A stretch of 64,000 nucleotides of DNA from Sphingobium sp. CR2-8 (GCF_035818615.1 NZ_JAYKZY010000002.1:3226501-3290500); one strand, 5' to 3'. Numbered from the stretch's first letter, positions 16,515 through 25,735 are shown. Notes: a model not told the origin generated them from the letters alone. Program-made: numbers and translations.

Positions 16515-17513
16515 ATGACGGCGCCCGTGCAGGAGTCGTCGGCGCAGGATCGACGCTATATGGCCGCCGCCATCGCCCTGTCGGGGCGCGGCCGGGGCCT
16601 TTCGACCCCCAATCCCAATGTCGGCTGCCTGATCGTGCGGGACGGACGGATCGTCGGGCGCGGCTGGACCCAGCGCGGCGGCCGCCCCCATGCCGAAGCG
16701 CAGGCGCTGGACCAGGCGATGGACCGGGCGGCGGGGGCGACGGCCTATGTGACATTGGAACCCTGTTTTCACCTGTCGCCACGCGGGCCGCGCTGCGCCG
16801 ACCTGATGGCGCGCGCGGGCATCGCGCGCATGGTGATCGCGCTGCGCGATCCCGATCCCCGCACCGATGGACAGGGCGCCGCCTGGCTGCGCGACCGGGG
16901 CGTGACGGTCGACATGGGCCTGATGGCGGAGGAGGCCGCCCGGGCCATGGCGGGTTTCGTGCTGCGCCAGACGCTGGGCCGCCCGCATGTGACGTTGAAG
17001 CTGGGCCTGTCGCTCGACGGACGAATCGCGCTGGCGGACGGATCGAGCCGGTGGATCACCGGGCCGGACGCGCGCGCGCATGCGCATATGGAACGGGCGC
17101 GGCATGACGCGATACTGGTGGGCGGCGGCACGTTGCGCGCCGATGCGCCCCGTCTGGACGTGCGGCTGGCGGGACTGGCGGATCGATCGCCGCGCCGGGT
17201 GCTGCTGAGCCGGGGCGATGCCCCCGCCGGTTGGGAACGGATCGGCGCGCCGCAGGAGATCGCCGCGCTGGACCGCGTCGACCATCTGCTGGTCGAGGGC
17301 GGCGCGGAGACGGCGGCGGCCTTCCTGCGCGCGGACCTGGTCGACCGGTTGCTGCTCTATCGCGCGCCGATCGTCATCGGGTCCGGGCTGGCCGGGATCG
17401 GCGACATCGGCCTGCCCGATCTGGCCGCCGCGCATGGCCGCTGGCGGATGACCGATACGCGCCGACTGGGCGTCGACCGGCTGGAGGTTTACGAGGCGGC
17501 GCGGAGCGCCTAA
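16515..17513 (+). CDS. ribD: Bifunctional deaminase/reductase RibD
   Basis: 332 aa. The N-terminal cytidine-deaminase-like domain has the zinc ligands in PHAEAQAL and PCFHLSPRGPRC. The C-terminal reductase domain starts around PHVTLKLGLSLDGRIA and carries ARHDAILVGGGTLRADAPRL and VDHLLVEGGAETA. It converts the GTP-cyclohydrolase II product into 5-amino-6-ribitylaminouracil 5'-phosphate. First gene of a ribD-ribE-ribBX-ribH run. Start ATG 16515 lies five bases after the preceding stop. Confidence 0.96.
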   Translation: MTAPVQESSAQDRRYMAAAIALSGRGRGLSTPNPNVGCLIVRDGRIVGRGWTQRGGRPHAEAQALDQAMDRAAGATAYVTLEPCFHLSPRGPRCADLMARAGIARMVIALRDPDPRTDGQGAAWLRDRGVTVDMGLMAEEAARAMAGFVLRQTLGRPHVTLKLGLSLDGRIALADGSSRWITGPDARAHAHMERARHDAILVGGGTLRADAPRLDVRLAGLADRSPRRVLLSRGDAPAGWERIGAPQEIAALDRVDHLLVEGGAETAAAFLRADLVDRLLLYRAPIVIGSGLAGIGDIGLPDLAAAHGRWRMTDTRRLGVDRLEVYEAARSA

Positions 17514-17555
17514 GTCCGCATTCCCATTCTTCCGTTCGGTAACTAGGACCAACGC

Positions 17556-18164
17556 ATGTTCACTGGCATCATCACCGACATCGGGACCATCCGCAGCCAC
17601 GAACAGCGCGGCGACCTGCGGCTCGTCATCGGATGCGGTTATGCCATGGACAGCGTCGCCATCGGCGCGTCGATCGCCTGTTCGGGCGCCTGTCTGACGG
17701 TGGTGGAAAAGGGCGCGGACTGGTTCGCGGTCGACCTGTCGGCGGAGACGGTGACGCGCACCGCGCCGGGCCTGTGGAACGAAGGCGGACGGCTGAACCT
17801 GGAACGCGCGCTCAAGGTCGGCGACGAACTGGGCGGGCATATCGTGACCGGCCATGTCGACGGCATCGGCCATCTGGTGTCGGCGACGCATGAGGGCGAT
17901 TCGATCCGGCTGGTCATCAGCGCGCCTGCCGACCTCGCCGCCGCGCTGGCTGCCAAGGGATCGATCACGCTCGACGGTATTTCGCTGACCGTGAACAGCG
18001 TGGAGGATCAGGCCGATGGCAGCGTCCATTTCGGGCTGAACATCATCCCGCACACGGCCGCCGCGACGACGCTGGACGCGCTGCCTGAGGGGCGGACGTT
18101 CAACCTGGAGATCGACGTGCTGGCCCGTTATCTCGACCGGATGCAGAGTCTGCGCAACCGTTGA
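17556..18164 (+). CDS. ribE: Riboflavin synthase, alpha subunit
   Basis: 202 aa. MFTGIITDIGTI is the hallmark N-terminus. The two internally repeated beta-barrel halves are visible as VAIGASIACSGACLTVV plus GGHIVTGHVDGIG, and LAAKGSITLDGISLTVN plus FGLNIIPHTAAATTL. It dismutates two molecules of 6,7-dimethyl-8-ribityllumazine to riboflavin. 42 bp after ribD. No FMN riboswitch was seen upstream of this gene or of ribBX. Confidence 0.96.
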   Translation: MFTGIITDIGTIRSHEQRGDLRLVIGCGYAMDSVAIGASIACSGACLTVVEKGADWFAVDLSAETVTRTAPGLWNEGGRLNLERALKVGDELGGHIVTGHVDGIGHLVSATHEGDSIRLVISAPADLAAALAAKGSITLDGISLTVNSVEDQADGSVHFGLNIIPHTAAATTLDALPEGRTFNLEIDVLARYLDRMQSLRNR

Positions 18165-18220
18165 TCGGGCGGGAACCAGGTCTTCCCGACCCGACGGCCA
18201 TGCCCGCAGGATGATCATAT

Positions 18221-18259
18221 TGTGATTTCTCACTTGAAATAATCACACTGTAATGTGAT
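18221..18259. promoter_or_regulatory. Cluster of TGTGAT/ATCACA half-sites upstream of ribBX
   Basis: Within an AT-rich patch, TGTGAT lies at 18221-18226, ATCACA at 18242-18247 and TGTGAT at 18254-18259. The last two form the dyad ATCACA-N6-TGTGAT. GTGATTTCTCAC (18222-18233) is a second, overlapping dyad. It ends 38 bp before the ribBX start, so an operator is plausible. The bound factor is unknown. Confidence 0.5.
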
Positions 18260-18297
18260 ATTTGACGCCTGCCCGATCCTGGGAAGGAGTCGTTTTC

Positions 18298-19581
18298 ATG
18301 TCGTCCGCGCTTCTCGATACCGTCCGCAACCTCGTCACCGGTGGCGGCATGTCCCGCTCCGGCCTCGCGCGCGCCGCTGGCCTGCACGCCAATTCGCTGC
18401 GGAAGCTGGGCGAAAGCGACTGGAACCCGACCGCCGACACGCTGGGCAAGCTGGAATCCTATCTGCTGAAGCGGGAGGGCGGCACCGCGCTCGCCAGCCC
18501 CGAGGAAATCATCAACGAAGCGCGCAACGGCCGCATGTTCATCCTGGTCGATGACGAGGATCGCGAGAATGAAGGCGATCTGGTCATCCCGGCGCAGATG
18601 GCGACGCCCGACGCGATCAATTTCATGGCGACCCATGGCCGTGGCCTGATCTGCCTGGCGCTGACCAAGGACCGGGTCGACCAGCTGGGCCTGGACCTGA
18701 TGAGCCGCAACAACGGCACCCGTCACGAAACCGCCTTCACCGTATCGATCGAGGCGCGCGAGGGCGTCGACACCGGCATCAGCGCCGCCGACCGCGCGCG
18801 CACCGTATCGGTCGCGATCGACGCGTCGAAGACCCGCGCCGACATCGTGACGCCGGGCCATGTCTTCCCGCTGATCGCGCGCGACGGCGGCGTGCTGGTC
18901 CGCACCGGCCATACCGAAGCGGCGGTGGACGTTGCGCGCCTGGCCGGCCTCAATCCGTCGGGCGTCATCTGCGAAGTGATGAAGGACGACGGCACGATGG
19001 CGCGCCTGGACGACCTGATCGTCTTTGCGCAAAAGCACAAGATGAAGATCGGCACGATCCGCGACCTGATCGCCTATCGCCGCCGCTACGACCATATGAT
19101 CGAGCGCCGCGCCGAAACCACCTTCAAGAGCCAGTGGGGCGGCGACTGGAAGGCGATCAGCTTCTATAATCGCGCGACCCAGGCGGAACAGCTGGTGCTG
19201 CAAAAAGGCCATGTCGTCCCCGACCAGCCGACTCTGGTGCGCATGCATCAACTCTCGCTGCTGGACGATGTCTATGGCGCGGTGGGTACGCGGTCCGGGC
19301 TGCTGGCCAAGTCGATGGAGATCATCGGCAACGAAGGATCGGGCCTGATCGTGATCCTGACCGGCAATGAGGATGGCGATTTCGTCAGCCGTTGCGTGCA
19401 GAGCCATGCCGGCCTGGCGCCTGCGGGCATGGATGAATTGCGCAACTATGGCGCGGGCGCGCAGATCCTGGCGGACATGGGCGTGCATGACATGGTCCTG
19501 CTGACCAACAGCCATCACAGCCTGATCGCGCTTGACGGCTACGACCTGGCCGTGGTTGGGCAGCGCCCGATCGAGCTGTAA
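18298..19581 (+). CDS. ribB: DHBP synthase fused to an HTH domain and a degenerate GTP cyclohydrolase II domain (RibBX type)
   Basis: 427 aa in three parts. Residues 1-57 look like an XRE-type helix-turn-helix ([19 protein letters not shown]). About 66-270 is 3,4-dihydroxy-2-butanone 4-phosphate synthase, with [14 protein letters not shown] (81-94), THGRG (112-116) and the TPGHVF plus GHTEAAVD active-site segments. About 285-427 resembles GTP cyclohydrolase II, but its three zinc cysteines are absent. The segment [20 protein letters not shown] (314-333) aligns with the usual C-x10-C-x-C region without a single Cys. The protein should therefore make DHBP but not open GTP, like the RibBX hybrids described in Proteobacteria. 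A separate RibA is needed. ATG 18298 follows GGAAGGAG. Confidence 0.92.
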   Translation: MSSALLDTVRNLVTGGGMSRSGLARAAGLHANSLRKLGESDWNPTADTLGKLESYLLKREGGTALASPEEIINEARNGRMFILVDDEDRENEGDLVIPAQMATPDAINFMATHGRGLICLALTKDRVDQLGLDLMSRNNGTRHETAFTVSIEAREGVDTGISAADRARTVSVAIDASKTRADIVTPGHVFPLIARDGGVLVRTGHTEAAVDVARLAGLNPSGVICEVMKDDGTMARLDDLIVFAQKHKMKIGTIRDLIAYRRRYDHMIERRAETTFKSQWGGDWKAISFYNRATQAEQLVLQKGHVVPDQPTLVRMHQLSLLDDVYGAVGTRSGLLAKSMEIIGNEGSGLIVILTGNEDGDFVSRCVQSHAGLAPAGMDELRNYGAGAQILADMGVHDMVLLTNSHHSLIALDGYDLAVVGQRPIEL

Positions 19582-19593
19582 GGACAAAGCATC

Positions 19594-20016
19594 ATGGCAA
19601 AATTCCTCATCGTGGAAGCCCGCTTCTACGACCATCTGAACGACCTGCTGATCGAAGGCGCGAAAGCCGCGCTGGATGAAGCGGGCCACAAATATGAGGT
19701 GGTGACGGTGCCGGGCGCGCTGGAAATCCCCGGCGCGATCGCGCTGGCGGCGGAAAGCGGCCGTTATGACGGCTTCGTCGCGATCGGCGTGGTGATCCGC
19801 GGCGAAACCTATCATTTCGAAGTGGTGTCGAACGAAAGCGCCCGCGGCCTGATGGCGCTCAGCATGGACGCCATCGCCATCGGCAATGGCATCCTGACGG
19901 TCGAAAATGAAGCGCAGGCGCTGACCCGCGCCAAGCCGACCGAAAAGGACAAGGGCGGCGAAGCGGCGAAAGCGGCGATCGCGATGCTGGCGCTGCGCGA
20001 ACGGTTCGGGATGTAG
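19594..20016 (+). CDS. ribH: 6,7-dimethyl-8-ribityllumazine synthase
   Basis: 140 aa, slightly shorter than many RibH proteins. [40 protein letters not shown] contains the substrate loop and the catalytic His of the TYHFE segment. [13 protein letters not shown] follows. It condenses DHBP with the ribityl-pyrimidine to give the riboflavin precursor. The start lies 12 bp after ribBX, so the two are surely co-transcribed. Last gene of the riboflavin cluster; a hairpin-rich repeat region follows. Confidence 0.95.
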   Translation: MAKFLIVEARFYDHLNDLLIEGAKAALDEAGHKYEVVTVPGALEIPGAIALAAESGRYDGFVAIGVVIRGETYHFEVVSNESARGLMALSMDAIAIGNGILTVENEAQALTRAKPTEKDKGGEAAKAAIAMLALRERFGM

Positions 20017-20025
20017 AATCCGCGG

Positions 20026-20133
20026 CTGTTCCCCGGCCCTTCGACTGCCTGCCAAGGCAGGCGATCAGAAAGGCCGTAAGCCGGGGAACAGGTTAAAGCA
20101 TGGGACTGGACCCCGGCCTGCGCCGGGGAACAG
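20026..20133. repeat. Nested hairpins after ribH, with CCGGGGAACA repeats
   Basis: CTGTTCCCCGGC (20026-20037) pairs with GCCGGGGAACAG (20080-20091). Inside lies GCCTGCCAAGGCAGGC (20047-20062). A further hairpin CCCCGGC-CTGC-GCCGGGG lies at 20111-20128, next to another CCGGGGAACA. It sits between convergent ribH and an OYE gene, so it may serve as a terminator. The C4-G4 hairpins resemble dispersed intergenic repeats (compare 26007-26030). Confidence 0.65.
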
Positions 20134-20138
20134 CTATG

Positions 20139-21230
20139 TCAGGCGTCTGCCTTTTCCTGCGCGAGCGTGGGATAGTCGGTATAGCCCTTCTCGCCCGGCG
20201 CGTACCAGGTCGGCATGGCCTGCAAGGCGTTGAGCGACGCCCCTTCGCGCAGGCGCTCCACCAGATCGGGATTGGCCATGAAGGGTCGACCGAAGCTGAT
20301 CGCATCGGCCAGCCCGCTGTCCAGGTCCGCCTGCGCCCGCGCCGCATCATAATCGCTGTTCAGGATCAGCGGCCCCTTGAAATGCTGGCGGATGCGCGGC
20401 GACTGGCGCGGCACGTCCGTCGCGCCGAACGTACCGTCCGGTCCCGGCTCCCGCAGTTCGAGCGAGGCGATGCCGATGGCGTCCAGCACGGCGGCGGCAT
20501 GGGCGAAGAGGCTGGCAGGATCGCTGTCGTCCACGCCCTGGCTGTCGCCATTGGGGGACAGGCGCACCGATACGCGATCCGCGCCGATCGCGTCGACCAC
20601 CGCCTGCGTCACGTCCTTGAGTAACCGCACCCGGTTTTCGACGCTGCCGCCATAGATGTCGGTGCGGAAATTGGCGTTGTCGCGCAGGAACTGGTCGATC
20701 AGATAGCCGTTAGCGGCATGGATCTGGATCCCGTCGAAACCGGCGGCGATGGCGTTGTGCGCGGCGCGGACATAGGTGTCGATCAGGCCGGTAATTTCCT
20801 CGACCGTCAGAGGGCGCGCCGTCTCGAACGGCTTCTTGCCCTCATAGGTATGCGCGTCGCCGGCCGTGGCGGTCGCGCTCGATGATACGGGCTGCTCGCC
20901 GGTCACGCTGCTATGCACCTGGCGGCCCATATGCCAGAGCTGGACGATGATCCGCCCGCCCGCGTCATGCACCGCTTGCGTCACCGGCTGCCATGCGGCA
21001 ACCTGTTCGTCGGACCAGATGCCCGGCGCATGGGGCCAGCCCAGCCCCTGCCGCGAAATGCCGGTCGCTTCGCTGATGATGAGGCCGGCCGAAGCGCGCT
21101 GGCGATAATAGTCCACCATGATCGGGGTGGGCACATCGCGGGTGGCGCGGCCACGGGTCAGCGGGGCCATCAGGATGCGGTTGGGCGCATCGATGGCGCC
21201 GATCTGGACGGGATCGAACAGGCTGGGCAT
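20139..21230 (-). CDS. Old yellow enzyme-family alkene reductase (NemA-like)
   Basis: 363 aa from ATG 21228-21230. The FMN-dependent TIM barrel of the OYE family is seen in LFDPVQIGAIDAPNRILMAPLTRGRA at the start. RIIVQLWHMGRQVHSS, and FDGIQIHAANGYLIDQFLRD with the His/Asn substrate pair, follow. NFRTDIYGGSVENRVRLL and ADAISFGRPFMANPDLVERL complete the barrel. These enzymes reduce activated C=C bonds (enones, maleimides, nitro-esters) with NAD(P)H. An upstream in-frame ATG at 21263 would add 11 non-conserved residues. Divergent from the EamA transporter gene. Confidence 0.93.
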   Translation of the reverse strand: MPSLFDPVQIGAIDAPNRILMAPLTRGRATRDVPTPIMVDYYRQRASAGLIISEATGISRQGLGWPHAPGIWSDEQVAAWQPVTQAVHDAGGRIIVQLWHMGRQVHSSVTGEQPVSSSATATAGDAHTYEGKKPFETARPLTVEEITGLIDTYVRAAHNAIAAGFDGIQIHAANGYLIDQFLRDNANFRTDIYGGSVENRVRLLKDVTQAVVDAIGADRVSVRLSPNGDSQGVDDSDPASLFAHAAAVLDAIGIASLELREPGPDGTFGATDVPRQSPRIRQHFKGPLILNSDYDAARAQADLDSGLADAISFGRPFMANPDLVERLREGASLNALQAMPTWYAPGEKGYTDYPTLAQEKADA

Positions 21231-21299
21231 GGAAACTCCGTCATTAAAAGTTGCATATTGCAACGGGACTTGATGCGCAAAGCGAGCTAGGGAGCCGCC

Positions 21300-22181
21300 A
21301 TGTCCAGTTCAACCCCCGCAGCGCCAATTCCTATCCCGCGCATGGCCTTTCCCGCGCTGCTGCTGGCGAACCTGATCCTGCCGCTGGGACCGGTGCTGGT
21401 GCGCCTGTCCGATGTCGGGCCGGTGGCGGCGGCCTTCTGGCGGTTGATGCTGGCCGTGCCGTTCCTGCTGCTGCTGGCGTGGCCCGGCCTCAAACGCAGG
21501 CCGCCGACGCGCCGCGAAGGGACGGCGCTGATCCTGTCGGGGCTGGTGTTCGCCGCCGACCTGGCGGCCTGGCATCTGGGCATCCTCTATACCAAGGTCG
21601 CCAATGCGACGATCTTCGGCAATATGAGCGCGCTGTTCCTGCCCGCCTGGGGCATGCTGGTGCTGCGCCAGAAGCCCAAGGGCATGCAGGCGGCGGCGCT
21701 GCTGCTGGCAGGCGCGGGCGCGCTGGTGATGATGGGGGGCAGTTACGAACTGTCGATCGGCAATCTGAAGGGGGACCTGCTCTGCCTGCTCGCGGGCGTC
21801 CTCTACACCGCCTATCTGCTGATCGTGCAGAAGGCGCGCGGGCGGCTGGACAGCTGGTCGGTGCTGGCGGTGTCGAGCGTGGTGAGCGCGCCTGCCCTGC
21901 TGCTATGCGCGCTCGCGCTGGACGAACGGGTAATGCCGGGCGACTGGACGCCGCTGATCGTCCTGGCCCTGTCCAGCCAGTTGGTGGGACAGGGGTTGCT
22001 GACCTATGCGATCGGCTGGTTTTCACCGCTGGTGCTGGGGGTCAGCCTGCTGCTGCAACCCGCCGTCGCGGCGGTGCTGGGCTGGCTGTTGTTCGGCGAA
22101 TGGCTTGGCCCCGTCGATATGATCGGCACGGTGGCGGTCGCGGCCGCGCTGGTGCTTGTGCGCCTGCCGTCGCGGGCCTAG
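21300..22181 (+). CDS. EamA/DMT-family transporter
   Basis: 293 aa with about ten hydrophobic helices arranged as two EamA halves. FPALLLANLILPLGPVLVRL starts the first and GDLLCLLAGVLYTAYLLIV the second. GVSLLLQPAVAAVLGWLLFGEWLG is the typical penultimate EamA segment. Substrate is not predictable; members export amino acids and other metabolites. It starts 69 bp from the divergently read OYE gene and ends 10 bp before the COQ9 gene, which is read the same way. Confidence 0.9.
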   Translation: MSSSTPAAPIPIPRMAFPALLLANLILPLGPVLVRLSDVGPVAAAFWRLMLAVPFLLLLAWPGLKRRPPTRREGTALILSGLVFAADLAAWHLGILYTKVANATIFGNMSALFLPAWGMLVLRQKPKGMQAAALLLAGAGALVMMGGSYELSIGNLKGDLLCLLAGVLYTAYLLIVQKARGRLDSWSVLAVSSVVSAPALLLCALALDERVMPGDWTPLIVLALSSQLVGQGLLTYAIGWFSPLVLGVSLLLQPAVAAVLGWLLFGEWLGPVDMIGTVAVAAALVLVRLPSRA

Positions 22182-22191
22182 ATAGTGAGCC

Positions 22192-22848
22192 ATGACCGAG
22201 ACATCCGACCTGACCCTGGACGAAATCCGCGCGCTGCTGGCGCCGCTCTTGCCGCGCCACGCCGCGTTCGACGGCTGGCGGCCGCAGGCCGTGGCGATGG
22301 CGGCGGCGGAACAGGGCATCGATCCGGATATCGCCGCGCTCGCCTTTGCCGATGGACCGGTCGACATGATCGACGCCTGGTTCGCCAGCATCGACGCGCG
22401 CATGGTCGAGGCATTGCCGGTCGAGGCACTGGCGGCGCTGTCGATCCGACGGAAGATCGTCGTCCTGATCGAGGCGCGGCTGACGCTGCTCGCCCCCGAC
22501 CGGGAAGCGCTCCGCCGCGCCATCGCGATTCTGGCGCTGCCGACCAACGCGGCCCGCGCGGCCCGGTTGGGCTGGCGCGCAGCCGATACGATGTGGCGCG
22601 CGGCGGGCGACAGCGCGACCGACCTCAACCATTATAGCAAGCGCATGACGCTGACCGCCATCTATGCGGCGACGATGCTGGTGTTCGTCGATGACGACAG
22701 CGACAATCATACCGATAGCCGCGCCTTCCTGGCCCGGCGGATCGACAATCTGATGCAGTTCGAAAAGGCGAAGGCGAGGTTCAAGGGCGACGGTGAACGG
22801 CTGAGCCTGTCCCGCTTCATTGGACGACTGCGCTATCCCGCGATCTGA
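22192..22848 (+). CDS. COQ9-family protein
   Basis: 218 aa. It has the COQ9 layout: a TetR-like helical N-terminal half (FDGWRPQAVAMAAAEQGIDP). The C-terminal lipid-binding helix region includes MTLTAIYAATMLVFVDD and LARRIDNLMQFEKAKA. In mitochondria COQ9 presents ubiquinone intermediates to COQ7, and alphaproteobacterial members are believed to act similarly. No other ubiquinone gene is adjacent. Ten bp after the EamA gene. Confidence 0.9.
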   Translation: MTETSDLTLDEIRALLAPLLPRHAAFDGWRPQAVAMAAAEQGIDPDIAALAFADGPVDMIDAWFASIDARMVEALPVEALAALSIRRKIVVLIEARLTLLAPDREALRRAIAILALPTNAARAARLGWRAADTMWRAAGDSATDLNHYSKRMTLTAIYAATMLVFVDDDSDNHTDSRAFLARRIDNLMQFEKAKARFKGDGERLSLSRFIGRLRYPAI

Positions 22849-22911
22849 CGCTGACGCGTAGGCGCCGCGATCCCGCGGAAATGCGTTTTTTGTGGCGTTA
22901 ACCAGCCGGTA

Positions 22912-22928
22912 TTGATAGTCACTCGCAA
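22912..22928. promoter_or_regulatory. Fur-box-like dyad upstream of feoA
   Basis: On the minus strand it reads TTGCGAGTGACTATCAA, close to the TTGCGA-N5-TCNCAA style of Fur boxes seen before alphaproteobacterial iron genes. It lies ten bases upstream of the feoA start, which suits repression by Fur. A match by eye only. Confidence 0.45.
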
Positions 22929-22937
22929 AACCAGCCT

Positions 22938-23222
22938 GTGAGTCCCCTTTCCTTGCTCCTGACCGAATTGCCGCTACGCCAGCCCGCCTATGTCGACCTG
23001 ATCGACTGGGCGGCCATCACCCCGTCGGAGGGCCAGCGCCTGCGCGAATTCGGCCTGTGCGAAGGGGCCAGCGTCGAGGCGCTGCATCACGGCGGCATCG
23101 TCTTCAAGGGACCGATCGCCTGCCGGATCGGCCGCATGACCATCGCCATGCGGCGCAGCCATGCCGCCGCCGTCACCGTCCGCACCGGGCCGGAGCCATC
23201 CGGGCGGGAGGCGGCGGCATGA
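22938..23222 (+). CDS. feoA: Ferrous iron transport accessory protein FeoA
   Basis: 94 aa with a GTG start. It has an SH3-like FeoA core: SEGQRLREFGLCEGASVEALHHG, then GGIVFKGPIACRIGRMTIAMRRSHA. The N-terminus is extended by about 20 residues. It assists FeoB in Fe(II) uptake. Its stop codon overlaps the feoB start (ATGA at 23219-23222), which shows translational coupling. A weak ribosome binding site precedes the GTG, so the start is not certain. A Fur-like box lies directly upstream. Confidence 0.88.
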   Translation: MSPLSLLLTELPLRQPAYVDLIDWAAITPSEGQRLREFGLCEGASVEALHHGGIVFKGPIACRIGRMTIAMRRSHAAAVTVRTGPEPSGREAAA

Positions 23223-25072
23223 GCGCCCTGCCGCTGGTCGCGCTGGTCGGCAATCCCAATGCCGGGAAGAGCGCGCTGTTCAACGCGCTGACCGGCGCGC
23301 GGCAGAAACTGGGCAATTATCCCGGCGTCACCGTGGAGCGCAAGGCGGGGCGGCTGGCCCTGTCGGATGGTCGCCCGATCGAACTGGTCGACCTGCCCGG
23401 CACCTACAGCCTGAACCCCAACAGCCCCGATGAACAAGTGACGCGCGATGTCGTGCTGGGCAAACAGGATGGCGAAAAGCTGCCCGACGCACTGGTGATC
23501 GTGGTCGATGCGGCGAACCTGGATAATCATCTGCGGTTCGCGCTGGAACTGATCGCGCTGGGACTGCCCACCATCGTGGCGCTCAACATGGTCGATCTGG
23601 CGACGCGCGACGGGCTGGAACTGGACGCAGCGATATTGGCGCGCGAACTGGGCGTGCCGGTGGTGCCGACGGTGGCGGTGCGCAAGCGCGGGCTGGATCA
23701 TCTGAAAACCGAACTGGAAGGCGTTCTGGGCGCCGGGCCAGTGCCGTTGCGTGCTGGCGAGCCGCAGGATTTCGACGCGGTGCGCCGCAATGCCGGGCGG
23801 ATCGCGCGCGCCACGATCGTCCGGGAAACGCCGTCGCGCCGGTTGACGGCGGCGGTGGACCGGGTGGCGCTGCATCCCTTTTTCGGGCTGATCCTGCTGC
23901 TGGGCTTGTTGTTCGTCATGTTCCAGGCGGTGTTCGCCTGGGCCGCTGTGCCTGCCGACATGCTGGAAGGATGGGTGACGGCGCTGGGCGAAGCAGTGAC
24001 AGCGCTGCTGCCGCCGGGCATCCTGCACGATTTCCTGTTGCAGGGCGTCGTCGGCGGGGTGGGCGCGGTGATCGTGTTCCTGCCGCAGATCCTGATCCTG
24101 TTCTTCTTCGTCCTGATGCTGGAGGCAACCGGCTATATGGCGCGGGCGGGCTTTATGATGGACGGCATCATGGCGCGGGTCGGCCTGTCCGGGCGGGCGT
24201 TCATTCCGCTGCTGTCCTCCTTTGCCTGCGCGGTGCCGGGCATCATGGCGACGCGTACGATCAGCGACCCCAAGGACCGGCTGACCACCATATTGATTGC
24301 GCCGCTGATGACCTGTTCGGCGCGGCTGCCGGTCTATGGCCTGATCATCGCTGCGTTCATTCCCCCGCGCGAGGTGGCCGGCGGGATCGGCTTGCAGGGG
24401 CTGGTGCTGTTCATGCTCTATGTCGCCGGGATCGTTGGCGCGATGCTGGCCGCCTGGGCGCTGCGGCTGACGGTGGCCAAGGGCACGAGCAGCGGATTCC
24501 TGATGGAAATGCCCAAATATCAGTGGCCCCGGCCGCAGGATATCGCGATCGGCCTGTGGCAGCGCGGGGTCATATTCCTGAAGCGCGCAGGCACGATCAT
24601 CCTGCTAACCAATGTCATATTGTGGGTGCTGGCCAGTTTCCCCCATGCGCCCGCTGGCGTGAAGCAAAGCGAGTACAGCATCGCCGGGCGGATCGCGGGC
24701 GGGATCAACGTGCTGGTCGAGCCGATCGGGTTCAACCGCGACATTTCGCTGGCGCTGTTGCCGACCATGGCCGCGCGCGAGGTCGCCGTGTCTGCCATCG
24801 CCACCGTCTATGCGATCGACGCGGGGGATGACGAGGATGCGCTGAGCCGGACGCTGGGCGAAAGGCTGGCCGGGCGGTGGAGTCTGGCGACGGCGCTCGC
24901 CTTCCTCGCCTGGTTCGTGTTCGCGCCGCAGTGCATTTCCACCATCGCCGTGACCCGGCGGGAGACGAACGGATGGAAATGGCCGCTATTCATGGTCGGC
25001 TATCTGTTCGCGCTGGCCTATGTCGCGGCGGGCATCACCTACTGGACCGCAACCGCGATGGGTTTGGGGTAG
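23219..25072 (+). CDS. feoB: Ferrous iron transporter FeoB
   Basis: 617 aa. The cytosolic N-terminal G domain has G1 GNPNAGKS (10-17), the switch region NYPGVTVE, G3 DLPGTYSL and G4 NMVD. The membrane core follows, with two Gate-type halves; FIPLLSSFACAVPGI in the first carries the conserved cysteine of the pore. It imports Fe(II). ATGA-coupled to feoA. No feoC-like gene follows; ssb comes next after 64 bp. Confidence 0.96.
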   Translation: MSALPLVALVGNPNAGKSALFNALTGARQKLGNYPGVTVERKAGRLALSDGRPIELVDLPGTYSLNPNSPDEQVTRDVVLGKQDGEKLPDALVIVVDAANLDNHLRFALELIALGLPTIVALNMVDLATRDGLELDAAILARELGVPVVPTVAVRKRGLDHLKTELEGVLGAGPVPLRAGEPQDFDAVRRNAGRIARATIVRETPSRRLTAAVDRVALHPFFGLILLLGLLFVMFQAVFAWAAVPADMLEGWVTALGEAVTALLPPGILHDFLLQGVVGGVGAVIVFLPQILILFFFVLMLEATGYMARAGFMMDGIMARVGLSGRAFIPLLSSFACAVPGIMATRTISDPKDRLTTILIAPLMTCSARLPVYGLIIAAFIPPREVAGGIGLQGLVLFMLYVAGIVGAMLAAWALRLTVAKGTSSGFLMEMPKYQWPRPQDIAIGLWQRGVIFLKRAGTIILLTNVILWVLASFPHAPAGVKQSEYSIAGRIAGGINVLVEPIGFNRDISLALLPTMAAREVAVSAIATVYAIDAGDDEDALSRTLGERLAGRWSLATALAFLAWFVFAPQCISTIAVTRRETNGWKWPLFMVGYLFALAYVAAGITYWTATAMGLG

Positions 25073-25136
25073 CTTCCGCCTAGACGGCGAAAGTGGCGGG
25101 TCTATAAGAGCCGCTTTATAAGCTTTCGGAGGAATC

Positions 25137-25712
25137 ATGGCAGGGTCTGTCAACAAGGTCATTCTGGTCGGCAATCTGGGCGCCGATCCGGAGGTCAAGA
25201 GCTTCCAGAATGGCGGCAAGGTATGCAACCTGCGCATCGCGACGTCCGAAAGCTGGAAGGACCGGATGACCGGAGAAAAGAAAGAGCGCACCGAATGGCA
25301 TACGGTCGCGATCTTTTCCGAAGGGCTGGTCGGCGTGGCTGAACGCTTCCTGCGCAAGGGCAGCAAGGTCTATATCGAAGGCCAGCTGCGCACCCGCAAA
25401 TGGCAGGACCAGTCGGGTAACGACCGCTATTCGACCGAAGTCGTGTTGCAGGGCCTGGGGTCGGTGCTGACCATGCTGGACGGCGCACCGGGCGGCGGCG
25501 GTGGCCGTTCGCAGCAGGGCGTCAGCGACTGGCAGGGCGGATCGTCCGGCTTTGGCGGCGGCGACTATGACGATTTCGGCGGCGGCCAAGGCGGCGGATC
25601 AAGCGGCGGCGGCTTTGGCGGCGGTCGTTCGCAGGGCGGCGCCGGTGGCGGTTCGAGCCGCGCGGGCAGCCCCAATTTCGACAACGACCTGGACGATGAA
25701 GTACCGTTCTGA
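25137..25712 (+). CDS. ssb: Single-stranded DNA-binding protein
   Basis: 191 aa. The OB fold spans residues 1-112, beginning [21 protein letters not shown] and ending around [15 protein letters not shown] long, disordered Gly/Ser/Gln-rich linker follows. The acidic tip DLDDEVPF recruits replication and repair partners. GGAGG just before ATG 25137 supports the start. A clear terminator follows. Confidence 0.97.
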   Translation: MAGSVNKVILVGNLGADPEVKSFQNGGKVCNLRIATSESWKDRMTGEKKERTEWHTVAIFSEGLVGVAERFLRKGSKVYIEGQLRTRKWQDQSGNDRYSTEVVLQGLGSVLTMLDGAPGGGGGRSQQGVSDWQGGSSGFGGGDYDDFGGGQGGGSSGGGFGGGRSQGGAGGGSSRAGSPNFDNDLDDEVPF

Positions 25713-25735
25713 ACGGCCCTGTCAGCATGAATCAC

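Noticed and set aside
18165..18297. An FMN riboswitch upstream of ribBX
   Set aside because: None of the conserved FMN-aptamer blocks are present; the space is too short and AT-rich, with dyads instead.
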